Assembly (NCBI RefSeq): GCF_036898095.1
Contig: NC_090763.1
Span: 53,342,776 to 53,406,775 of the forward strand
Origin: Palaemon carinicauda
Taxonomy: Eukaryota; Arthropoda; Malacostraca; Decapoda; Palaemonidae
Length of the DNA: 64,000 bases
Direction: 5' to 3'
A program made the position numbers and the translations under genes. Within the stretch, counting starts at the first letter, position 1, and each line of letters opens with the position of its first letter. A model generated the notes under the pieces. It was not told where the DNA came from. It saw only the letters and a program-made list of their open reading frames with translations, and did not search any database. Positions 10,814-21,594 of this stretch are shown here, piece after piece.

Positions 10814-13245
10814 GTCGCCATTGCCGTTTCATGCGCAGCTCAGTCGCCATTGCCGTTTCATGCGCAGCTCAGTCGCCATTGCCGTTTCATGCGCAGCTCA
10901 GTCGCCATTGCCGTTTCATGCGCAGCTCAGTCGCCATTGCCGTTTCATGCACAGCTCAGTCGCCATTGCCGTTTCATGCACAGCTCAGTCGCCATTGCCG
11001 TTTCATGCGCAGATGAGTCGCCATTGCCTTTTCATGCGCAGCTCAGTCGCCATTGCCATTTCATGAGCAGCTCAGTCGCCATTGCCTTTTCATGCGCAGC
11101 TCAGTCGCCAGTGCCTTTTCATGCGCAGCTGAATCGAAACGCCACATTTCATGTGCAGCTGAATCGAAAGGCCACATTTCATGCGCAGCTGAATCTTAAC
11201 ACCACTTTTTCATGCGCAGTTGCCTCGCCATTGCCGTTTCATGCGCTGGTCAGTCGCCATTGCCGTTTCATGCGCTGGTCAGTCGCCATTGCCGTTTCAT
11301 GCGCTGGTCAGTCGCCATTGCCGTTTCATGCGCAGGTCAGTCGCCATTGCCGTTTCATGCGCAGGTCAGTCGCCATTGCCGTTTCATGCGCAGCACAATC
11401 GCCATTGCCGTTTCATGCGCAGCACAGTCGCCATTGCCGTTTCATGCGCAGCTCAGACGCCATTGCCGTTTCATGCGCAGCTCAGTCGCCATTGCCGTTT
11501 CATGCGCAGCTCAGTCGCCATTGCCGTTTCATGCGCAGCTCAGTCGCCATTGCCTTTTCATGCGCAGCTCAGTCGCCATTGCCGTTTCATGCGCAGCTCA
11601 GTCGCCATTGCCGTTTCATGCGCAGCTCAGTCGCCATTGCTGTTTCATGCGCAGCTCAGTCGCCATTGCCGTTTCATGTGCAGCTGCGTCGCCATTGCCG
11701 TTTCATGCGCTGGTCAGTCGCCATTGCCTTTTCATGCGCAGCTCAGTCGCCATTGCCGTTTCATGCGCAGCTCAGTCGCCATTGCCGTTTCATGCGCAGC
11801 ACAGTCGCCATTGCCGTTTCATGCGCAGCACAGTCGCCATTGCCGTTTCATGCGCAGTACAGTCGCCATTGCCGTTTCATGCACAGCTCAGACGCCATTG
11901 CCGTTTCATGCGCAGCTCAGTCGCCATTGCCGTTTCATGCGCAGCTCAGTCGCCATTGCCGTTTCATGCGCAGCTCAGTCGCCATTGCCGTTTCATGCGC
12001 AGCTCAGTCGCCATTGCCGTTTCATGCGCAGCTCAGTCGCCATTGCCTTTTCATGCGCAGCTCAGTCGCCATTGCCTTTTCATGCGCAGCTGAATCGAAA
12101 CGCCACATTTCATGTGCAGCTGAATCGAAAGGCCACATTTCTTGCGCAGCTGCCTCACCATTGCCGTTTCATGCGCAGCTGCGTCGCCATTGCCGTTTCA
12201 TGCGCAGGTCAGTCGCCATTGCCGTTTCATGCGCAGCACAGTCTCCATTGCCGTTTCATGCGCAGCTCAGTCGCCATTACCGTTTCATGCGCAGCTCAGT
12301 TGCCATTGCCGTTTCATGCGCAGCTCAGTTGCCATTTCATGCGCAGCTCAGTTGCCGTTTCATGCGCAGCTCAGTCGCCATTTCATACGCAGCTCAGTCG
12401 CCATTTCATGCGCAGCTCAGTCGCCATTTCATGCGCAGCTCAGTCGCCATTTCATGCGCAGCTCAGTCGCCATTGCCGTTTCATGCGCAGCTCAGTCGCC
12501 ATTGCCGTTTCATGCGCAGCTCAGTCGCCATTGCCGTTTCATGCGCAGCTCAGTCGCCATTGCCGTTTCATGCGCAGCTCAGTCGCCATTGCCGTTTCAT
12601 GCGCAGCCGAGTCGCCAGTGCCGTTTCATGCGCAGCCGAGTCGCCATTGCCGTTTCATGCTCAGCCGAGTCGCCAGTGCCGTTCAATGCACCGGTGGGTC
12701 GCCAGTGCCGTTCAATGCACCGGTGGGTCCCCAGTGCCGTTCAATGCACCGGTGGGTCCCCAGTGCCGTTCAATGTGCCGGTGGATCCCCAGTGCTCTAC
12801 CATGCGCCGGTGGGTCCCCAGTGCTCTACCATGCGCCGGTGGGTCCACAGTGCTCTACCATGCGCCGGTGGGTCCCCAGTGTCCTTCCATGCGCCGGGTG
12901 GTCTTAAAGGACTTACCAAGCGCCGTTGGGTTGCCATTGCTGTTCCAAGCGCCGGTGGGTCGCCAGGTCGCCAGTGTCGTTCAATTCGCCGGTGGGTCGC
13001 CAGTGCCGTTTAATGCGCCGGTGGATCCCCAGTGCTCTACCATGCGCCGGTGGGTCCCCAGTGCTCTACCATGTGCCGGTGGGTCCCCAGTGTCCTTCCA
13101 TACGCCGGTGGGTCCCCAATACCGTTCCATGCGCCAGTGGGTCCTTAAGGACTTACCAAGCGCTGTTGTGTTGCCATTGCCTTCCAAGCGCCGGTGGGTC
13201 GCCAGTACCGTTTCCATGCGCTGTTGTTTCGTCAATACAGTTCCA
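10814..13245 (+). repeat. Right arm of giant foldback minisatellite (about 84 units)
   Basis: The units are the reverse complement of the left arm (TTCATGCGCAGCT constant, cagtcgccattgccg common variable part). The 30-bp subtype recurs at about 11,125-11,205 and 12,088-12,145. A run of six 23-bp units lies at about 12,331-12,469. From about 12,675 to the end units shift to a divergent type (accggtgggtccccagtgc), with their own higher-order duplication: the 'aaggacttaccaagcgc' block occurs at about 12,907 and 13,147, 240 bp apart. The outermost left-arm units (gcactgggggcccacctg near 5,523) are the reverse complement of this same divergent type, so the two ends match. Long open frames here (up to about 700 codons) are repeat artefacts. 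Confidence 0.97.
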
Positions 13246-13620
13246 AAAGTAAAAGGAAAGATCCAACATATGTTTTCCCTGCAATAAAAGACTTTGGCTA
13301 TTATCTTTTTCAGGCGGGCTTGTGGCTTTTCACTCCCGTCAATTTCTCGTTTGTTACTATTCAACGGACGTTTTAGCTTGATTGGAGTCCGTCACTATCA
13401 GGAAGAGAAGATAGAATTTGTTTTGTAATGAATAATTTTCCTATTTAGATATCATTCATTTAAAAAATTACAGATTCCTTTCTTCAATGAAATCTGAAAA
13501 ATACTAGGCTTTCTTACATATCCATAATACCCTCCCTACATTTTTGATTATCGTATCATTTATTTACTCTACAATGTAATCATTTTAACAATTGTTCATT
13601 TTTTTCCTCAACAGAAATGT
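13246..13620 (+). repeat. Right flank of the giant array, homologous to 16,955-17,275 and 21,285-21,600
   Basis: The flank reads tgcaataaaagactttggct, then ctcccgtcaatttc, then cctatttagatatcattcat and finally a pyrimidine-rich tract ending in cctcaacag/aaatgttg. The same ordered blocks are found at 16,955-17,275 and 21,285-21,600 (tgcaataaaagtctatggct; tttctttacag/aaatgttg). It therefore starts the first member of the tandem family below. The pyrimidine tract plus CAG looks like a splice acceptor, but no coding exon follows. Confidence 0.8.
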
Positions 13621-15252
13621 TGTTAATGGTTCTTCAAATATTCTGAAGCATCCATGATAGCAATCGTACAAAAATCATTAGTTCCGAGAAGAAAGGAAAT
13701 GAAGGAATTGCTGTGGTTTCTATAATTAGTAGCATGATATTAAACTAATCTATTATCATAATGATATCAAACAACATTCTTGTTCAAGTTAGAAAACGAT
13801 TCAAAATATAGCAAGGTTAAATTGTTTATTCTATTTTTACAGGAAAAAGTAAAATTTTGTTTGCAAAGTCAATATCCAAAATTAAGTATGCATTTTATAT
13901 AATATACACATTTGTTCATTAATCAAACTGTTATTTAGTACTTTTTTTATTCAAAGTAAGAGATACTCTATGAAAAAAATTGCACGCTAATATTGTAAGT
14001 GCTTAATTCTCTGGAGACTCCTAAACTCGATTGGGGCCATTGGACTGAATCAGCATTCCGATGTTAACTTCCTGTAAATCAATATACTTTAAATAAAAAA
14101 AAGTATTAAAACAAACTTTTCATTAATCTATTCCGATGATGGCTTCTTAATGAAATTGCGTTGTACGACTATATTCCTAAGTAATAGGAATCTTATTGTG
14201 TACGTTCATCTTCGAAAAAATGAATCTTTCATTAAGTCTTGATATGAATTCATACTTTACAATATGCAAAACTACTTCATCCCTTTAATCATACTTTGTT
14301 TCCAAATACAATTTCATTCCTGAAAGGGGCCCATAATTTCCTATGTTCTGAATCTATTTTCACTAAGGGTGTTACGACATTACAGATTCTTATTACTTAT
14401 AGATCCCTTATTTGCATGAATTTCACACTTGTGGTTCAAATGGCTTCTTTCCGGAAGCTAGCTAAAATAGTGATTATCCAAAATAAAAAAAAATTTGAAT
14501 ATTCTATTTTCTGTCACTTTATTACTTTTGTCCATCTAATAGCCTATAGTGCTACTATGGCAAGCCAACTAAGAGACACCATTCAATTAAGTAGTTCTGT
14601 TGCAGCTGCTGCGAATCCAGATTTAGTGTTCAAGCGTGTGGTTTCATTTAGCATTAGCTCAAAGGTCTGTTGTTTTTAAATGTTGAAAAAGGTTTCGAGA
14701 TAAAGAATCTCGTTCTCTTTATTTTTCGAGTAGGAAATAGCCGCATTCCTGTGTCGTTAGAACGGTTTGTTATGTGAATAAGTACATTTATTTCCCTTCT
14801 TTATGGTCCCTTCTTGGTTGCTGATCGGATCAAGCGTTTTGTGGAACAGATGCTTTATTAGGTGTATAATAGAATGCAGAATGACAATAAGGTTGATATC
14901 CTTATGTCAAGTTTTTCTCCCAACTGTTATGCCCCACCTCCTTCAAGAATATTTTTCTTTCAACTAAAGCAAAAACTTTTGGGACAGTGAAAGGTCTTCT
15001 AGATTAAGGACTAACAGAAGGCCCAGCAGAAGTTCTAGCAATGCTTGTCTCTAGAACTCTACGACAGTTACTACCAAGAACCTCCCTCACCCCTCCACCC
15101 ATGGGTTCTCCCAGGGACATAAAGGGATATGTAATTCATCTAGCAATTCAGCCAAACCCCAGATTTTGAAATCAGATTATATAACTTCTGGAGAAGAAAT
15201 TGATAAAAGTCTTAGAACATCCTAATGATTTAACAACAGATTTGTTTATAGA

Positions 15253-15552
15253 ATGCCAAGCCGAAGGAGACAGCGTTGAACGATGCCAAGCCGAAGGAGA
15301 CAGGGTTGAACCATGCCAAGCCGAAGGAGACAGGGTTGAACCATGCCAAGCCGAAGGAGACAGGGTTTTGAACCATGCCAAGCCGAAGGAGACAGGGTTT
15401 TGAACCATGCCAAGCCGAAGGAGACAGGGTTGAACCATGCCAAGCCGAAGGAGACAGGGTTGAACCATGCCAAGCCGAAGGAGACAGGGTTGAACCATGC
15501 CAAGCCGAAGGAGACAGGGTTGAACCATGCCAAGCCGAAGGAGACAGCGTTG
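15253..15552 (+). repeat. 30-bp minisatellite, 10 units
   Basis: The unit is atgccaagccgaaggagaca followed by gggttgaacc. Ten copies are present; two carry an extra tt (gggttttgaacc), and the first and last have gcgttgaacg. Both strands stay open across it because 30 is divisible by 3, which generates repeat peptides of no evident meaning. Confidence 0.95.
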
Positions 15553-15559
15553 AACGATG

Positions 15560-16430
15560 CCCAGTTAGAGGTGCGTTGTTTAGTCATACAGAGCTGGAAG
15601 GACCTTCTTATTCATGCAGGACGGGGACGGCGCTGTTGCGTCTTCTTAGCTAGGGTAGGAAACTAAAAGCAAAGCAGAGGTTACCCGTTTTAATCATCCA
15701 GAGAGGAATCACACAGAGCTAAAGGCAGTAACATTGAGCCATGCACAGCAGGGCTATGTAAACCAAACAGAGCAGCAGGAGGGGGATTCAAGGTATGAAG
15801 AGCTATTAGAGGTAGTTTTGAGGAACGGAGAACAGAGATGCAGCATTGGGGGAGCTAGTATCGAATCATGCAGAGATGTTGGATGTGGTGTTTAATCATG
15901 CAAAGCTGGGAGATACTCTTATTACTCTGCACCGTAGATGACATTGTTTGATACATTGTTGGGGAAAGGGACTTAAAATCATGCACAGCTGAGGAAGGTG
16001 GTGTCAGTCATGTAGAGCTAGTGATGGTGGCGTAGACCTATGGAGATCAGAGGGAAGCAGTATTGAATTCTGTAGAGATATGGTAGTAGATGGCAAGCGT
16101 TTGCCGAGGTGGGGCAGACTGCTTAGATTCAGGCAAAACCGGGGAAGGTGATGACAAGGCGCTATAATGTTCAAGTGTGTGTAGAGCTGATCAAGTGACA
16201 AGGCATGCAGTGTTCAATAGTGTATGCCAAGTGGCGTGGCATACAGGATTTGCACGTTTCCAAGGCAGACAGGGTTCCGAGGCATGCAAAACCATGCAGA
16301 ACCGATGAACAAGACTGGCGAATACAGATATATCTCGTGTGGGGAAAGCACAAGAGAAATCTTGGCTGAAACCACTGATATAAGGATCACAGATACACAC
16401 ATAGGAGGCTCACTGGGTTCACTCACTGGA
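15560..16430 (+). repeat. Degenerate minisatellite with a recurring TCATGC..AGCTG core
   Basis: About every 29-35 bases a core such as tcatgcaaagctggg, tcatgcacagctgagg, tcatgtagagctagtg or tcatacagagctggaagg recurs, with diverged sequence between. The core matches the constant half of the giant array's right-arm unit (TCATGCGCAGCT). I infer a common origin, with this locus being the unhomogenised version. Confidence 0.6.
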
Positions 16431-17264
16431 GCAAACTAATGCTGAAATAGTTTCCACAGCAAAAGACAGGTTTGAACAAAGCATGTTGACAGCTTTATAG
16501 TTATCATTCCTCTTTACTGGGGGAGACAGACAACCAGATGCAGTCAGGCTTCTCATTGAAACTTAACTCTCCAAGGATCAAGCGCTAGGGGCAAAGGTGG
16601 AAATAACAGAGGGATGGTGTATTTTGGGAGAGGAAAAATCTCAAATTGGATTTTTTGTATGGAATAGCGAATATACTTGCCAGAATATGCTGGTGAATGT
16701 TTGTAATTTCATTTTTCCCTCATCTTACCAAATCATTCCCACTTCACAGGAATCTACTGACTTGGCACAATCGTTTACTAGGGGTAAATTATTGCACACA
16801 AGAACACTTCATGAAAAAGATACAAAGAGAATGGAACCCAAAGTGTTACATGAACTTTCAGCTTACCTCCTTTACCAAAGCAGACACTTTTTATGGCCTT
16901 ATGGGTGTACTTGGTGAAGCCGGAGTGGGCAAATGTTTCAGACCAGGAACATACGTTCTTAGTTACTGCAATAAAAGTCTATGGCTCGAATCTCATTGGG
17001 TCAGGCTAGTGGCTCCTCCTCACTCCCGTTATTCTTAAAGTTTCTTTTTCACCATTCAATGACTGTTCTAGTTTTATGTAACTCTGTAATCAAAATGGAG
17101 AAAGGTTAGGCTTGGATTTTGTAGAACAGATTTTATTTAGATATTCATTAGAGTTTCAAAACTCCGTATTAGATTTTTTTTCAGATTGATTAAACCATCT
17201 ACTACACATTGATACTTATTTATATTGTTAATTATATTAACAAATTTTTATCTTTTTCTTTACA

Positions 17265-18470
17265 GAAATGTTGAATATGGTACACAAACAACCTTAAACA
17301 TCTGAGATAGCAATCGTACAACCATCAATATATAGAGGAAAATTAATATATAATTCTAGTTTCTTTAATTATCATCATGATTCTAACGTATTTTATTTGT
17401 ATAATTATACTAACGTATTCTATTTGTCTAATTATATAAAAAAACAGTTTTATATACAAGAACCCTTACCACTCTTCAAGATAGTATCAACTGGTGTTAG
17501 AAAAGGAGTTAAATATACTAGTTTTTGAAAAAAAAAGTTGTTTTTCTTTCATATGAAAATATAGAATGGTAGTTAAAGTCAATATTTAAAACTAAAGTTA
17601 CATTTTCTTTAAAGTTTTATCAAAATTCATTATTCAATTTCATAATTATGTTCATCTTTAACTAAAATGTTACTTTATGTTTTTATTCAAAACCAAGAAA
17701 TACTCTACAATAGAAAATGAATAAAATGCTCTTCTTATTCCAAGTACTTACTTTTCCGGAGACTTCCAAGACTCGATTGGGGCCAATGGACGATGAACCA
17801 GCATACCAATGCTAACTTGGTAATAAATCAACACACATTATTTTAAAGAAAATGTCAAAATCTAATTAAAACTTCCCTTCCACAATCTGGTCTGAAATAT
17901 GGCTTCTTAATGAAATTGAGTGGTATGGCTACTCTATCAGTATTACTCTTTACCTTCAAAAAGGTTAGAAAGAGTCCAACTGGGCATGCACTTCTATCAT
18001 GTGACAAAAAAAAAAAAAGTAGCTTTGATATAAATTTCTACTTTAAAATATGCAAAACTACTACATCGCTTAAATCATACTTTATTTCCAAATACTATTT
18101 TACCCCTAAAATAGACCCTTGTTTTCCTATCTTCTGAAATTGTTTCCCTAAATCTGTAAAGAAGTTATATTGAAAAAAAAAGACAATACAGATCTTACTC
18201 GTATACATTATTTCCACTAATCTCACTTATGATTCGGCTGCCTTCTTTCTAGAGTTAGGTGAAATACTGATGTTTATCAAATAAAAAAGGTTAAAATATG
18301 CCATTTTCACTTGCTTCAATATTTTTGCCCCTCTAGTAACCTATTGTGCTCATTTGGCAAGTCAATCAAGAGACATTCAAGTCATCTTATCGTAGCTAAT
18401 ACCAGTTGGGTACATCTTTCATTCAGCAAATACAGATTTAATGTTTTGATTTAAAGGTCCTATTTAGCAA
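17265..18470. repeat. First half of tandem unit 2
   Basis: Homologous to 13,610-14,640 and 21,595-22,765. On the minus strand the block near 17,745-17,815 reads from ccaatgctaac's complement through gccccaatcgagtcttgg to ccggaaaa followed by a GTAAGTA donor. The same exon-like piece with an intact donor is present near 22,050-22,115, while the unit-1 version (14,000-14,070) has lost it. The encoded peptide would include HRPLAPIESWKSPEK. This may be a real small exon, but no neighbouring exon could be joined to it. Confidence 0.5.
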
Positions 18471-19780
18471 ATTGGGGCCATTGGACTGAATCAGCTTTCC
18501 GATGTTAACTTCCTGTAAATCAATATACTTTAAATAAAAAAAAGTATTAAAACAAACTTTTCATTAATCTATTCCGATGATGGCTTCTTAATGAAATTGT
18601 GTTGTATGACTATATTCCTAAGTAATAGGAATCTAATTGGGTATGTGCATCTTCGAAAAAAAATGCTTTCATTGATTAAGTCCTAATAATATTAAATTCC
18701 TACTTTACAATATGCAAAGCTACTTCATCCCTTTAATCATACTTTGTTTCCAAATACAATTTCACCGCTGAAAGGGACCCATAATTTCCTATGTTCTGAA
18801 TCTATTTTCACTAAATGTGGTATCATAAGGATGTTAAGACATTACAGATTCTTATTACTTATAGATCCCTTATTTGCATGAATTTCACACTTGTGGTTCA
18901 AATGGCTTCTTTCCGGAAGCTAGCTAAAATAGTGATGTCTATCCAAAATCAAAAAAATTTGAATATTCTATTTTCTGTCACTTTATTACTCTTGTCCATC
19001 TAATAGCCTATAGTGCTACTATGGCAAGCCAACTAAGAGACACCATTTAATTAAGTAGTTCTGTTGCAGCTGCTGCGAATCCAGATTTAGTGTTCAAGCG
19101 TGTGGTTTCATTTAGCATTAGCTCAACGTGTCTTCTGGTTCTGGTTTGCCTTCTTGTGTTAAATGTTGAAAAGGTCTGTTGTTTTTAAATGTTGAAAAAG
19201 GTTTCAAGATAAGGAATCTCGTTCTCTTTAATTTTTGAGTAGGAAATAGCTGCATTCCTGTGTCGTTAGAACGGTTTGTTATGTGAATAAGTACACTTAT
19301 TTCCTTTCTTTATGGTCCCTTCTTGGTTGCTGATCGGATCAAGCGTTTTGTGGAACAGATGCTTTATTAGGTGTATAATAGAATGCAGAATGACAATAAG
19401 GTTGATATCCTTATGTCAAGTTTTTCTCCCAACTGTTATGCCCCACCTCCTTCAAGAATATTTTTCTTTCAACTAAAGCAAAAACTTTTGGAACAGTGAA
19501 AGGTCTTCTAGATTAAGGACTAACAGAAGCCCCAGCAGAAGTTCTAGCAATGCTTGTCTCTAGAACTCTATGACAGTTACTACCAAGAGCCTCCGTCACC
19601 CCCTCAACCCATGGGTGTTCTCCCAGGGACATAAAGGGATATATAATTCATCTAGCCTCCATTTACCCAGCAATTCAGCCAAACCCCAGATTTTGAAATC
19701 AGATTAATATAACTTCTGGAGAAGAAATTGATAAAAGTCTTAGAACATCCTAATGATTTAACAACAGATTTGTTTATAGA

Positions 19781-19870
19781 ATGCCAAGCCGAAGGAGACA
19801 GGGTTGAACGGTGCCAAGCCGAAGGAGACAGGGTTGAACGGTGCCAAGCCGAAGGAGACAGCGTTGAACG
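19781..19870 (+). repeat. 30-bp minisatellite, 3 units (copy B)
   Basis: Same unit as at 15,253-15,552 with gggttgaacg ends, three copies only. The copy-number difference between otherwise very similar 4.4-kb duplicates shows the tract changes length faster than its surroundings. Confidence 0.95.
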
Positions 19871-19874
19871 ATGT

Positions 19875-20770
19875 CCAGTTAGGGGTGCGTTGTTTAGTCA
19901 TACAGAGCTGGAAGGAGCTTCTTATTCATGCAGGACGGGGACAGCGCTGTTGCGTCTTCTTAGCTAGGGTAAGAAACTAAAAGTAAAGCAGAGGTAGGGG
20001 TTACTCGTTTTAATCATCCAGAGAGGAATCACACAGAGCTAAAGGCAGTAACATTGAGCTAAGCACAGCAGGGCTATGTAAACCAGATAGAGCAGCAGGA
20101 GGGGGATTCAAGGTATGAAGAGCTATTAGAGGTAGTTTTGAGGAATGGAAAACAGAGATGCAGCATTGGGGGAGCTAGTATCGAATCATGCAGAGATGTT
20201 GGACTTGGTGTTTAATCATGCAAAGCTGGGAGATACTCTTGTTACTCTCTGCATGGTAGATGACGATTGTTTGATACATTGTTGGGGAAAGGGACTTAAA
20301 ATCATGCACAGCTGAGCAAGGTGGTGTCAAGTCATGTAGAGCTAGTGATGGTGGCGTAGACCTATGGAGATCAGAGGGAAGCAGTATTGAATTCTGTAGA
20401 GATATGGTAGTAGATGGCAAGCGTTTGCCGAGATGGGGCAGACTGCTTAGATTCAGGCAAAACTGGGGAAGGTGATGACAAGGCGCTTTAATGTGCAAGT
20501 GTGTGTAGAGCTGATCAAGTGACAAGGCATGCAGTGTGCAAAAGTGTATGCCAAGTGGCGTGGCATATAGGATTTGCAAGTTTCCAAGGCAGACAGGGTT
20601 CCGAGTCATGCAAAACTATGCAGAACTGATGAACAAGACTGGCGAATACAGAGATATCTCGTATTGGGAAAGCACGAGAGAAATCTTGGCTGAAATCACT
20701 GAAATAAGGATCACAGATACACAGACATAGGAGGCTCACTGGTTACACTCACTGGAGTAAACTAATGCTG
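19875..20770 (+). repeat. Degenerate minisatellite (copy B)
   Basis: Duplicate of 15,560-16,430 with the same irregular TCATGC..AGCTG cores (for example near 20,215 and 20,303). Confidence 0.6.
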
Positions 20771-21594
20771 AAAACTGTTTCCACAGCAAAAGACAGGTTT
20801 GATACAAGCATGTTGACAGCTTTATAGTTGTTATTCCTCTTTACTCGGGGAGACAGACAACCAGATGCAGTCAGGCTTCTCATTAAAACTTAACTCTCCA
20901 AGGATCAAGCGCTAGGCGTAAAGATGGAAATAACAGAGGGATGGTGTATTTTGGGAGAGGAAAAATCTCAAATTGGATCTTTTGTATGGAATAGCGAATA
21001 TACTTGGCAGAATATGCTGGTGAATGTTTGTAATTTCGTTTTTCCCTCATCTTACCAAATCATTCCCACTTCACAGAAATCTACTGACTTGGCACAATCG
21101 TTTACTAGGGGTAAATTATTGCACACAAGAACACTTCATGAAAAAGATACAAAGAGAATGGAAATAGACTGATAAGTGTTACATTAACTTAAAGCTTACC
21201 TCCTTTACCGAAGCAGACACTTATTATGGCCTTATGGGTGTACTTGGTGAAGCCGGAGTGGGCAAATGTTTCAGACCAGGAACATACTTTCTCAGTTACT
21301 GCAATAAAAGACTATGGCTCGAATCTCATTTGGTCAGGCTAGTGGCTCCTCCTTACTCCCGTTATTCTTAAAGTCTCCTTTTCACCATTCAATGGCTGTT
21401 CTAGTTTTATGTAACTCTGTAATCAAAATGAAGAAAGGTTAGGCTTGGATTTTGTAGAACAGATTTTATTTAGATATTTATTAGAGTTTCAAAACTCCGT
21501 ATTAGATTTTTTTCAGATTGATTAAACCATCTACTACACATTGATACTTATTTATATTGTTAATTGTATTAACAAATTTTTATCTTTTTCTTTA

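Larger units (their letters stand above)
13610..17265. repeat. Tandem unit 1 of the minisatellite-bearing family
   Basis: The unit runs from cctcaacagaaatgttg to the equivalent point at 17,265. It contains a conserved block near 14,005-14,075 (ctcgattggggccattgg), a block with atggcaagccaactaagag near 14,555, a 30-bp minisatellite (15,253-15,552), an older degenerate minisatellite (15,560-16,430) and the flank tgcaataaaag. Short open frames exist on both strands but none has a family signature, and they are broken in sister copies. Whether it is transcribed cannot be told. Confidence 0.75.
14030..18470 (+). repeat. Copy A of a 4.44-kb direct duplication
   Basis: Copy A starts at attggggccattggactgaa (14,030) and runs to 18,470, where the same attggggccattggactgaa begins copy B at 18,471, an offset of 4,441 bp. 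The two copies are very similar by eye over kilobases, for example the 16,597-16,830 and 20,924-21,160 blocks. The breakpoint joins a point in unit 1 to a non-equivalent point in unit 2, so it is an off-register duplication. Confidence 0.85.

Noticed and set aside
10700..10920. Assembly fold-back artefact as explanation of the inversion
   Set aside because: The arms differ in length and in unit order, and the right arm ends in its own flank, so a simple mirrored read is unlikely. It still needs long-read confirmation.
5463..13245. CRISPR-like array
   Set aside because: Repeats are directly adjacent with no unique spacers, the context is eukaryotic, and no cas genes are present.
5463..13287. 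Long open frames of 100-700 codons in the minisatellite, on minus before 10,809 and on plus after it
   Set aside because: They exist in every frame of one strand because the 29-bp unit contains no stop in that sense. Overlapping frames cannot all be genes and no frame is favoured.
15172..15666. Repeat proteins of about 110 codons on both strands
   Set aside because: Products of the 30-bp minisatellite; the copy at 19,781 has only three units and no conserved continuation.
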